Shown here: in pieces, positions 53,365 to 61,325 of the stretch | How positions within the stretch are numbered: the stretch's first letter is position 1 | Layout: every line of letters starts with the position of its first letter | Source of the DNA: Niastella sp. OAS944 | Lineage (GTDB): Bacteria > Bacteroidota > Bacteroidia > Chitinophagales > Chitinophagaceae | Reading direction: 5' to 3' | Length of the DNA stretch: 64,000 nucleotides | Assembly (NCBI GenBank): GCA_024809215.1 | Contig: JANUBW010000001.1 | Coordinates: forward strand, 2,646,841-2,710,840 | Position numbers and translations under genes: made by a program | Notes under the pieces: generated by a model | Seen by the model: the letters and a program-made list of their open reading frames with translations, nothing else | The model's database searches: none | Told to the model about the DNA's origin: nothing

Positions 53365-54687
53365 TTACTTCGTTTTTATAAATCGCTGCACCGCTGTTTC
53401 CTTGCCATCCGATACCTGCAGCAGGTATATTCCCGGCGCCATACCGCTAACATTAACCGTAGCAGTTTGACCGGCGATGTTATTGCTTATTCGCTTTATG
53501 TTTTGGCCATTGGCATTCATTAGTTGAATGCTCACCGCTTTATCCTGCCAGCTGGCGGCCAGTGTTATTCGTAATTCGCCTGTAACCGGGTTGGGATATA
53601 CTGTAATGATTTTCGCCGTTGTATTATCAGCATCCATCTTAATGATGCGTGTGGCGCTGTGCTCATATTTTCCATCCATATCAACGATCTTCATTCTGTA
53701 ATAAACAAAACCGCTTGTAACGGCCTTCAGATCGTCTTTAAAGCTGTATTCACGGCGAAGGGTACTGTTGTTACCTTCGGTGAATATTACCCCCGCCTCA
53801 TTGAACGCTGTGCCGTTCAGGCTCTTTTCAACTACAAAATGACTTACATGCTCTTCCACATCGGTGGTCCAGTTCAACACAGCCTGGCTGCCATTCTTCT
53901 TTGCCGTAAAAGCACTCAATACCACGGGTAACGTACCATTTACAGGCGCCTGGTACGTAAATGATTTGAACCAGAACGAATACATGCGCTCGGTATCAAT
54001 ATCCCTGTTATCGCTATGACCGCCGGCGCGAACGCGCATTTTATTTTTGTTGAGGTATTGGGCAGTGGCCATTAATTTGGTAGCACTGGTATCGATACCG
54101 GAATAATCTTTATTAGGGCCGGAAAACTTTTTACCGGTAAGCGTCAATGTGCTAAGTATATTTTCCAACAGATCGTCTACCGATAATGAAGTGCGCTGCT
54201 CGGTAGTATATGTTGTAAGATTGTACAGGGCAACCCATTCATTGATATCATCGTCGCCGTCGATATCAAGCGCAGTAAGGTCCATTGTTGAAATGGTTAC
54301 GGGCGTACTATCTATGGTGGAATGAAAAGAGATCTCAAATTCGAGCCACCAGTCGCGTTCGCTTTTACCTGCGTTCTTCTTTTCATAGGCAATATGGGGC
54401 TGAAAGGCCTTGTTAAAACCAGTGCTGGTAAGATCGATTGTTGATAATTTAACGGCCGAAGAAGAGCGGCCAGCGATCTTTATAAAGCCATTCACATTGG
54501 GCGCTACATTGGGGAACTTATAAACGGCGCCATCCTGGCCCTCGCGCCCCTGCACCAATGAAGCATCTTTAAACTCCAGGCCCTGTGCCTGCGTGGTGGA
54601 AACAGCGGCCAGCATCATCAACAGGGCCAAAAAGGCATTAAAAGCGAAATACAGCAGTTGTTTGGGTTTTGGGTAAAGCTTACTCAT
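53365..54687 (-). CDS. T9SS cargo protein, function unknown
   Basis: 440 residues from ATG 54687, with a signal (PKQLLYFAFNAFLALLMMLAAV, cut near QAQ). The earlier ATG at 54756 adds 23 residues of no value. The beta-rich N-terminal domain (LEFKDASLVQGREGQDGAVYKFPNV) has no family I recognise. Then FTAKKNGSQAVLNWTTDVEEHVSHFVVEKS (FN3-like) and the T9SS type A tail VYPNPVTGELRITLAA to GIYLLQVSDGKETAV. It faces the DUF11 gene across a terminator. Three T9SS cargo genes lie within 10 kb. Confidence 0.88.
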   Translation of the reverse strand: MSKLYPKPKQLLYFAFNAFLALLMMLAAVSTTQAQGLEFKDASLVQGREGQDGAVYKFPNVAPNVNGFIKIAGRSSSAVKLSTIDLTSTGFNKAFQPHIAYEKKNAGKSERDWWLEFEISFHSTIDSTPVTISTMDLTALDIDGDDDINEWVALYNLTTYTTEQRTSLSVDDLLENILSTLTLTGKKFSGPNKDYSGIDTSATKLMATAQYLNKNKMRVRAGGHSDNRDIDTERMYSFWFKSFTYQAPVNGTLPVVLSAFTAKKNGSQAVLNWTTDVEEHVSHFVVEKSLNGTAFNEAGVIFTEGNNSTLRREYSFKDDLKAVTSGFVYYRMKIVDMDGKYEHSATRIIKMDADNTTAKIITVYPNPVTGELRITLAASWQDKAVSIQLMNANGQNIKRISNNIAGQTATVNVSGMAPGIYLLQVSDGKETAVQRFIKTK

Positions 54688-54906
54688 GTGATTAAATTTT
54701 GAAATTATACGTGATGACATGCGCACAGGAGCACATACAGGTGCCTGTACGAACACGACTAAAAGCGCCGATCACAGATCAGGTAAACAGTGCAGTAATT
54801 CCCCGCAGGGCTGAAACATTGAATTTGATATCGGAAGCAGAGAAAGGAAATGGGATTTAGTTATTCACTAACAGCGGATATAATATGCAGTGGGCAGTAT
54901 TGGTAC

Positions 54907-54975
54907 TTTTTTAAAAACCCTCCCGTGGAAACGGGACGGCGTTGTTGATCGTACCCTTTAAAATAAACTCTTTAT
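54907..54975. repeat. Hairpin module copy 1
   Basis: Starts TTTTTTAAAAACCCTCCCGT; core hairpin CCCGT-GGAA-ACGGG; then a constant tail GACGGCGTTGTTGATCGTAC and TTTAAAATAAACTCTTTAT. On the minus strand the hairpin is followed by a T tract, as in an intrinsic terminator. Confidence 0.85.
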
Positions 54976-54983
54976 GTTCCTAT

Positions 54984-55044
54984 TTCTTAAGTTCCAGGAA
55001 CGGGATCTTACGCTTCGACATAAGATCCCGGTTCTTACTTCCTG
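54984..55044. repeat. Long imperfect inverted repeat after module copy 1
   Basis: GGGATCTTA (about 55003) pairs with TAAGATCCC (about 55019) around CGCTTCGACA, extended by CCAGGAAC-type sequence on the left and GTTCTTACTTCCTGG on the right. Confidence 0.7.
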
Positions 55045-55090
55045 GTCCGTCCTAAATATCTTTTTTAAGGTACAGGATCCAAGGTGCAAG

Positions 55091-55114
55091 GCACAAGACC
55101 TTGTGCTTTTTTTT
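55091..55114 (+). terminator. Intrinsic terminator before module copy 2
   Basis: GCACAA/TTGTGC stem with a GACC loop, then eight T residues that form the first bases of module copy 2. It suggests that a plus-strand transcript begins upstream and ends here. Confidence 0.7.
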
Positions 55115-55176
55115 AAAACCCTCCCGTAGAAACGGGACGGCGTTGTTGATCGTACCCTTTAAAATAAACTCTTTAT
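55107..55176. repeat. Hairpin module copy 2
   Basis: Same module: TTTTTTTTAAAACCCTCCCG, hairpin CCCGT-AGAA-ACGGG, constant tail. The perfect palindrome GCATTGCGCAATGC follows at 55191-55204. Confidence 0.85.
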
Positions 55177-55327
55177 ATAAACTGCAGCGGCATTGCGCAA
55201 TGCAGTAGTATGCGAATTGTTAACTGTGGTTAAACTACAGCGCCTGTAACGGGGGCTTCAGATGATTGAATTTCGGTTGAGGTATTCAGATAGGAAGGAT
55301 GGCAATGAGACAAAAGGTCTCTTGTGA

Positions 55328-55394
55328 TTTTTTAAAAAACCATCCCGTAGAAACGGGACGGTGTTGTTGATCGTACCCTTTAAAATAAACTCTC
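55328..55394. repeat. Hairpin module copy 3
   Basis: TTTTTTAAAAAACCATCCCG, hairpin CCCGT-AGAA-ACGGG, tail GACGGTGTTGTTGATCGTAC with one change. A GAGAC/GTCTC hairpin precedes it, and GTACTGCTA/TAGCAGGGTAC follows at about 55407. Confidence 0.85.
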
Positions 55395-55601
55395 AAATCT
55401 CTTTGTGTACTGCTATCAACGCGTGTTTATTAGCAGGGTACTTTTATACATACATAACACTTATTACACAAACTCAATATGAACCGTTGCTTCCAGCATC
55501 ACACATTTAAAAATTTCACATTTCAGCTCACACGTCTTTCATTTCTACACACCATCCCCGGTATTATAATACGTAACCGGTTCAATCTGGGTTGGGTAAG
55601 C

Positions 55602-55802
55602 TTACATTGAGCAAACCCCACCGTTACATTTATTTGAAATACAGTTAAATAAATTAGTATTTACATGGCCGCTACGAGCGGTTATTTCGGCCCTTGAAGT
55701 AGTATGTGAGAACAAACATGCAGATGTAGTAAGAACCAGTGCAACAATCAGTTGATTGCAAGCTGAATTAACTCTTATACTTATTTGTTTCAAAAGGTAC
55801 AT
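55602..55802 (-). CDS. Possible small secreted peptide, doubtful
   Basis: 66 codons starting MYLLKQISIRVNSACNQLIV. The segment QLIVALVLTTSACLFSHTTS looks like a signal peptide with cut near SRA. The remaining 30 residues include two cysteines near the end (NKCNGGVCSM). No family known and no clear promoter. It could be a chance frame. Confidence 0.33.
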   Translation of the reverse strand: MYLLKQISIRVNSACNQLIVALVLTTSACLFSHTTSRAEITARSGHVNTNLFNCISNKCNGGVCSM

Positions 55803-56091
55803 GCTTGTACAGATACGTTTTTATTGGGACCGGAATAAAGTAATCCACAGGAGGAATTGGGTAACGAGATCAGGTAGTTTTCAAGGAAAATTGGGGCGAT
55901 AATAATAATCGAAGTAACCGGTACGGGTTCTAACAGGAGATTGGGTGAGATTTTAGATCAGCAACTCTGATCGGTTCACAAATATCCAAACTGGTTCTTG
56001 ATTATGCAATAGTAATATTACTTTTTTAGATTTTTTTTTACGCTGGGAAAAGTTCGCATAATGGGAATGTTATTAAGTTACGTGTTACTCC

Positions 56092-56175
56092 CGGCAATCG
56101 TCAATCGTGAATCGGCAATGGAGCCTGAATCTTTGAGCCTCGCTTATCGTAAAACGTGAAACGGCAAACGTGAAA
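56092..56175. repeat. Heptamer arrays A' and A near the atpA end
   Basis: 56092-56119: CGGCAAT, CGTCAAT, CGTGAAT, CGGCAAT. 56148-56175: CGTAAAA, CGTGAAA, CGGCAAA, CGTGAAA. The spacer reads GAGCCTGAATCTTTGAGCCTCGC, the same kind of GAGGC/GCCTC words seen at other array loci. Confidence 0.85.
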
Positions 56176-56225
56176 GCTGCCATGGCGGAAAGTTCGCCGT
56201 TACTCAGCCTCCTGATTATTTCGTC

Positions 56226-56318
56226 AACTGAATAACTCAATAACTGAACAACTGAATAACTGCCTTTCCCTCTATCAACTCTATAACCTTTATTAACTTT
56301 TCAACTCACTAGTCAACT
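56226..56318. repeat. Octamer array, family C-like, with TCAACT words
   Basis: 56226-56262: AACTGAAT, AACTCAAT, AACTGAAC, AACTGAAT, AACTG. Then looser ATCAACTC, TCAACTCA, GTCAACTA words up to 56318, the same type as 30593-30667. Confidence 0.75.
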
Positions 56319-56332
56319 AACCACCCCCAAAC

Positions 56333-56360
56333 AAAAAAGCCACCCGTTAAACGAGTGGCT
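56333..56360 (-). terminator. Terminator of the atp operon
   Basis: AGCCAC/GTGGCT stem around an inner CGTT/AACG-like loop, then six T residues on the minus strand, 24 bases past the atpA stop. Confidence 0.75.
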
Positions 56361-56383
56361 CTTATATAGTAAAACTATATTAA

Positions 56384-57964
56384 TTAAGCTTTGTACTGAG
56401 GTATCAACGTGTTTGCCAAAGCAACCAGCTTCTTAACACCATCATCAGACAAATTACCTTTTTTGAACTCAGCCAGTACATCGGGCAGTTTGTTCTCCAT
56501 TTCCAACAGGAAGTGCTCTTCAAACTCTTTTACCTTCTTTACCGGTACTTCCTTCAACAAACCCTGTGTACCCAGGTAAATGATTGCTACCTGTTTTTCA
56601 ACTGTGAAAGGTGAATATTGTGCCTGTTTCAGGATCTCCACGTTACGGGCACCTTTATCGATCACATTCTTTGTAGCCGCATCCAGGTCGCCACCGAATT
56701 TAGAGAAGGCTTCCAGCTCGCGGTAAAGGGCCTGGTCGAGCTTCAGCGTACCAGCCACCTTCTTCATTGATTTGATCTGTGCGTTACCACCTACACGGCT
56801 TACAGAGATACCTACGTTGATGGCCGGACGAATACCTGAGTTGAACAGGTTCGATTCCAGGAAGATCTGTCCATCGGTGATCGAGATCACGTTTGTAGGA
56901 ATGTAAGCAGATACGTCACCCGCCTGTGTTTCAATGATAGGTAATGCGGTGAGTGAACCACCACCTTTTACCAGGTGTTTTATTGAATCGGGCAAATCGT
57001 TCATGTTCTTTGCCACAGAGTCGTCGTTGATAACTTTCGCAGCACGCTCAAGCAAACGGCTGTGCAGGTAGAATACGTCACCAGGATAAGCTTCACGGCC
57101 AGGAGGACGACGAAGCAACAGTGACACCTCACGGTAAGCTACGGCCTGTTTTGACAGATCATCATAAATGATCAGGGCAGGACGTCCGGTATCACGGAAG
57201 AATTCACCGATAGCAGCACCGGCAAATGGCGCATAGAACTGTAACGGAGCAGGATCAGAAGCTGATGCAGCTACGATAGTTGTATAAGCCATAGCGCCAT
57301 TGTCTTCCAAAGTTTTCATCACACCGGCAATGGTTGATGCTTTTTGACCAATGGCAACATATATACAAAATACCGGTTTACCGGCAGCGTAAAATTCTTT
57401 CTGGTTGATGATGGTGTCAATTGCAATAGCAGTTTTACCGGTTTGACGGTCACCAATGATCAGCTCACGTTGTCCGCGGCCGATGGGGATCATAGCATCA
57501 ATCGCTTTCAAACCTGTTTGCAATGGTTCTTTTACCGGCTCACGAAAGATTACACCAGGCGCTTTACGCTCCAGGGGCATTTCATATCTGTCGCCAGTGA
57601 TGGGACCTTTACCATCGATAGGCTCACCCAATGTATTTACCACACGGCCCAGCATACCTTCGCCTACGTTAAGAGACGCGATCTTACCGGTACGGCGTAC
57701 TTTAGCGCCTTCTTTAATATCACCGCTTTCACCCATCAATACCACACCCACGTTGTCTTCTTCAAGGTTAAGGGCAATTGCACGTACACCATTCTCAAAC
57801 TCAACCAGCTCACCAGAACGTACATTATTTAAACCATACACGCGAGCGATACCATCACCCACCTGTAATACAGTACCCACTTCCTCCAGGTCGGCGGCTG
57901 CGTTGAAGTTGCTCAATTGCTGACGCAATATCGCAGATATCTCATCGGGTTTTATCTCTACCAT
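56384..57964 (-). CDS. atpA: ATP synthase F1 subunit alpha
   Basis: 526 residues. Non-catalytic nucleotide-binding subunit of F1. It has the N-terminal beta barrel region ([24 protein letters not shown]), P-loop [34 protein letters not shown], the [35 protein letters not shown] block, and [27 protein letters not shown], all diagnostic. Complete. It is the last gene of the cluster here; the gamma gene that often follows is missing from this place. Confidence 0.98.
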   Translation of the reverse strand: MVEIKPDEISAILRQQLSNFNAAADLEEVGTVLQVGDGIARVYGLNNVRSGELVEFENGVRAIALNLEEDNVGVVLMGESGDIKEGAKVRRTGKIASLNVGEGMLGRVVNTLGEPIDGKGPITGDRYEMPLERKAPGVIFREPVKEPLQTGLKAIDAMIPIGRGQRELIIGDRQTGKTAIAIDTIINQKEFYAAGKPVFCIYVAIGQKASTIAGVMKTLEDNGAMAYTTIVAASASDPAPLQFYAPFAGAAIGEFFRDTGRPALIIYDDLSKQAVAYREVSLLLRRPPGREAYPGDVFYLHSRLLERAAKVINDDSVAKNMNDLPDSIKHLVKGGGSLTALPIIETQAGDVSAYIPTNVISITDGQIFLESNLFNSGIRPAINVGISVSRVGGNAQIKSMKKVAGTLKLDQALYRELEAFSKFGGDLDAATKNVIDKGARNVEILKQAQYSPFTVEKQVAIIYLGTQGLLKEVPVKKVKEFEEHFLLEMENKLPDVLAEFKKGNLSDDGVKKLVALANTLIPQYKA

Positions 57965-57997
57965 ATATAACCGTTTATAGTTTTTTTTGTGTGTTAA

Positions 57998-58561
57998 CTA
58001 TCTTATCTTATAAATAAAATCATTATTCATGAATTGCGTTTTGATCTTGTTCAAATCGTACGCAATACTGGCATCTATAAGCGTATCGCCAATTTCAAGA
58101 ACAAAACCGCCAATGATATCTTCATCAACAGTAGACTTCAGGTCAATATTACCCAGGTTGGTTTGCTTTTGCACCTGGCCAATGATCTGATTTTTCACAT
58201 CTTCGGTAACAGGTACAGCTGTAGTAAGCTTTACTGTATGAATACCTTTTTGAAGTTTGTACTGATCTATAAATGCAGAACTAATTTCGGGAAGATATGA
58301 TTCGCGACCCTTTGTGATCATTAACCGGTTAAAGGAATCAGTGAGTTCACTTATTTTACCTTTAGTTACCGCCAGTACAATCGCTATCTTTTTATCGGCC
58401 TTTACTACCGGGCTACGCATCAATGTTAAAAATTCGCGACTTTCCTTACAAACTGCCTGAAGGTACAGCATATCCTTATACACCGATTCCAACTGGTTCG
58501 TTTCGTTGGCCAGGTCAATCAAACTTTTTGCATAACGCGCCGCTAAACGAGGGTTTGGCAT
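57998..58561 (-). CDS. atpH: ATP synthase F1 subunit delta
   Basis: 187 residues, OSCP/delta stator subunit linking F1 to the b stalk. Start MPNPRLAARYAKSLIDLA, end GGFVLEIGDTLIDASIAYDLNKIK, both family signatures. Its ATG touches an octamer array that fills the space to atpF, breaking the usual tight packing. Confidence 0.95.
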   Translation of the reverse strand: MPNPRLAARYAKSLIDLANETNQLESVYKDMLYLQAVCKESREFLTLMRSPVVKADKKIAIVLAVTKGKISELTDSFNRLMITKGRESYLPEISSAFIDQYKLQKGIHTVKLTTAVPVTEDVKNQIIGQVQKQTNLGNIDLKSTVDEDIIGGFVLEIGDTLIDASIAYDLNKIKTQFMNNDFIYKIR

Positions 58562-58736
58562 AATGTGATAATTTGCTAATGTGATAATGTGATAATGGCT
58601 CTATTTCCGAGACCTCTAACAATTAGCACACTTCGCTAATTTTAAAACTTTTTATATAAATTCCTGTGTAACTGATAACGCGTGAATGAAATTTGTATTC
58701 ATTATCACATTATCGAATTATCACATTATCTAATTA
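58562..58736. repeat. Inverted octamer arrays between atpF and atpH
   Basis: Left arm 58562-58593: AATGTGAT, AATTTGCT, AATGTGAT, AATGTGAT. Right arm 58700-58736: CATTATCA, CATTATCG, AATTATCA, CATTATCT, AATTA. The left arm starts at the atpH ATG and the right arm includes the atpF TAG (58730-58732). The centre contains TTTCCGAGACCTC and a weaker repeat part at 58619-58645. Confidence 0.88.
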
Positions 58737-59224
58737 AGCTTTACTTCTTCAGCCAGAGTTTTGATATATTTCTCCTGTTGAGATTTATCAGTTAACTCAC
58801 GACGTAATACTTTTTCAGCTACTTCAATAACCAGTGCACCAACCTGATTTTTTACATCAGTGAGAGCAGCCATTTTCTGTTGCTGAATAGCAGCGTTGGC
58901 ATCGGTAATGATCTTGTTGGCTTCTACTTTAGCCTGCTCTTTTGCTTCGGCAATGATCTTGTCTTTGGTATCACGTGCCTCTTTCAGCAATTGCGCTCTT
59001 TCTTCACGGGCTTTGGCAAGCAGGGCTTCGTTCTCACTTTTCAGTTGAGCCATTTCAGCTTTTACCCTTTCAGCAGTAGCCAGTGAATCGGCAATACCGG
59101 TTTCACGCTCTTTCAGTGACTTCAAAATAGGCTTCCAGGCGAATTTTCCCAGAATGATCAAAAGGATCAAAAATGCGATTAAGTTCCACACTAACAAGCC
59201 TAATCCGGGGGTAAGTAATTCCAT
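58730..59224 (-). CDS. atpF: ATP synthase F0 subunit b
   Basis: 164 residues. Peripheral stalk: one N-terminal helix (LLVWNLIAFLILLIILGKFAWKPIL) then a long charged coiled coil with ERVKAEMAQLKSENEALLAKAREERAQLL and RDTKDKIIAEAKEQAK. Normal family length. Confidence 0.95.
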   Translation of the reverse strand: MELLTPGLGLLVWNLIAFLILLIILGKFAWKPILKSLKERETGIADSLATAERVKAEMAQLKSENEALLAKAREERAQLLKEARDTKDKIIAEAKEQAKVEANKIITDANAAIQQQKMAALTDVKNQVGALVIEVAEKVLRRELTDKSQQEKYIKTLAEEVKLN

Positions 59225-59327
59225 TGTAAATTAATATTTATGGTATTGTATGCTTTTCAAGAGAAAAATACTGCATTCGCCGCCCTTTGCATTGAATGCA
59301 GTACTGTTTTTACGTGCGAACCATCTA

Positions 59328-59597
<270 letters not shown>

Positions 59598-59609
59598 CTA
59601 ATTCTAAAC

Positions 59610-60821
59610 TTATACTACTACCGGATCTCCGTGTCCTGGTACATCATCATGATCGTGACCACCTTCAAACGCCTGGCCAATAAACACCGCTGTAAGGTTA
59701 CAGAAAATGTAAGCCTGCAGAAATGCCACCAGGATCTCAATTACGTAAATGAATACGGCCATGGCAATAAAGAACGGTGAAGTTCCATAAGCCAGCACAG
59801 TGTTCATGGCGCCAAAAATGAATATCAAACATATGAAAGCCAAAATGATAACGTGACCTGAGATCATATTGGCAAAAAGACGAATGATCAATGCGAAAGG
59901 CTTGGTGAAAATACCCATGATCTCCACTGGGATCAAAATTGGTTTTACGCCCAGGGGTACAGGCGGGTTAAAAATGTGTCCCCAGAAATGCTTGTTACTG
60001 CTGAACAGGATAACAATAAAAGCTATGATACCCAGTATGGCAGTAAAGGCAATATTACCGGTTACGTTAGCAGAACCTGGTACCAGGCCAATAAGGTTAT
60101 TGATAAGGATAAAGAAGAAGATGGTGAGCAACAAAGGCATATACTTTTCGTAGCTATGACCCAGGTTAGCTTTGGCCACATCGTCTCTTACAAAAGTGAT
60201 AACAGGCTCAACCGCATTTTGAAAACCTTTAGGCGCACTGGTGTGGCCATATCCCTTTTTATACTTCCTGGCAATGTTCGTCATGATCAATATCAACAGA
60301 ATAACTGATAATATAACCTGTGCGGCATTGCGTGTTATGGAGAAGTCGTACACTTTGGCATTTACATCGGGTTTACCATCGGCACCTAAAGCATAAATCT
60401 TTTCGTTTGCGTAAACATATTTACCATCTGCACCTTTCAATTCACCCAGTTCTTTATTATGCTCTCTCCAATGATCGGTAACCCACACATAGCCTTCATG
60501 CGCTTCGGCACCATGGTGAAATTCTGAAGACATGAAAGAGGTAAACCCTTTTTCAGGAGAGTATAAAATTATCGGCAATGGAATAGAAATGCCATGTCCG
60601 TTTATTTCTGCAAAATGGAATTCGTGACCATCAGAAACGTGTTCAATGATCGTTTTGGCAGGATCCAATTTCTTCTCCTCTTTTGCTCCATGTGCTTCTG
60701 CCTGATGAACTCCTTCACCAGGTTTATCACCTTCCGGCTGTGCAGACAGTAAAAGTGGAGAAACCAATAAACTCAGGCTGAAAACCGCTACCAATAAGGA
60801 TTTGACGCTTCTGACCAGCAT
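59610..60821 (-). CDS. atpB: ATP synthase F0 subunit a, N-terminally extended
   Basis: 403 residues, against about 270 in E. coli. The extra part includes a signal-like helix (LLVAVFSLSLLVSPLLLSAQ) and a His/Glu-rich periplasmic segment (QAEAHGAKEEKKLDPAKTII). Then the stator channel helices, with the essential arginine in ALIIRLFANMISGHVII and FLQAYIFCNLTAVFIGQA. Bacteroidota a subunits commonly carry such an extension. It heads the atpB-E-F-H-A operon. Confidence 0.96.
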   Translation of the reverse strand: MLVRSVKSLLVAVFSLSLLVSPLLLSAQPEGDKPGEGVHQAEAHGAKEEKKLDPAKTIIEHVSDGHEFHFAEINGHGISIPLPIILYSPEKGFTSFMSSEFHHGAEAHEGYVWVTDHWREHNKELGELKGADGKYVYANEKIYALGADGKPDVNAKVYDFSITRNAAQVILSVILLILIMTNIARKYKKGYGHTSAPKGFQNAVEPVITFVRDDVAKANLGHSYEKYMPLLLTIFFFILINNLIGLVPGSANVTGNIAFTAILGIIAFIVILFSSNKHFWGHIFNPPVPLGVKPILIPVEIMGIFTKPFALIIRLFANMISGHVIILAFICLIFIFGAMNTVLAYGTSPFFIAMAVFIYVIEILVAFLQAYIFCNLTAVFIGQAFEGGHDHDDVPGHGDPVVV

Positions 60822-60840
60822 ACCTGTTTTAAATTTTGCG

Positions 60841-60848
60841 CAAAGATA
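60841..60848 (-). promoter_or_regulatory. -7 element of atp operon promoter (TATCTTTG)
   Basis: Perfect TAnnTTTG on the minus strand 19 bases before the atpB ATG. T-rich upstream; no well-spaced TTG. Confidence 0.6.
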
Positions 60849-61325
60849 AGCAGCGGAAAGTCAAAAACACACCAATAATCAAAGTATTTATTCCACAGTC
60901 ATCCAGTACTGTAGGGAGTTTCGACCGATTTTGACCCAGGCAGGCCAGAACTTCATATTATAATTTCACACATACATATAAAACTATCTAATTCACCCCA
61001 AAATAGAGGCTACTCCGCAGTATTTTTAAATAACTTATTAGAGTCAGATTCGTATCAAATCCGGGATTTAATGCGGTCAGGCATTTGTCATTCATATATT
61101 TAATGCATACAAAACACACAGTAAACACAAATTTTGCCTGGGTTTGGTCTGCGTTTGGTCTGGGTTTGATGTGTATTTGGTCTGTGCTTAACTGCAATAA
61201 GACACGCATAAAACCCGAAGCAGACCCCAAGATCTCCCATCTGACAACAATCACATTAAATAAATTAACATGTATGGGCGAAGGAATGATACTAAACTAT
61301 TACTTGAAATTTTTAATACCTGCTA
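60849..61325. other. Intergenic region with an 11-base tandem repeat
   Basis: About 480 bases without a credible gene. At 61140-61183 four 11-base units: GGGTTTGGTCT, GCGTTTGGTCT, GGGTTTGATGT, GTATTTGGTCT. Nothing else was recognised. Confidence 0.65.

Larger units (their letters stand above)
54688..56332. other. 1.6-kb non-coding region with hairpin modules and arrays
   Basis: Holds three copies of a hairpin module (54907-55394), independent hairpins between them, one doubtful small frame (55602-55802), and heptamer/octamer arrays from 56092 to 56262. Otherwise no gene is visible. Confidence 0.7.
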
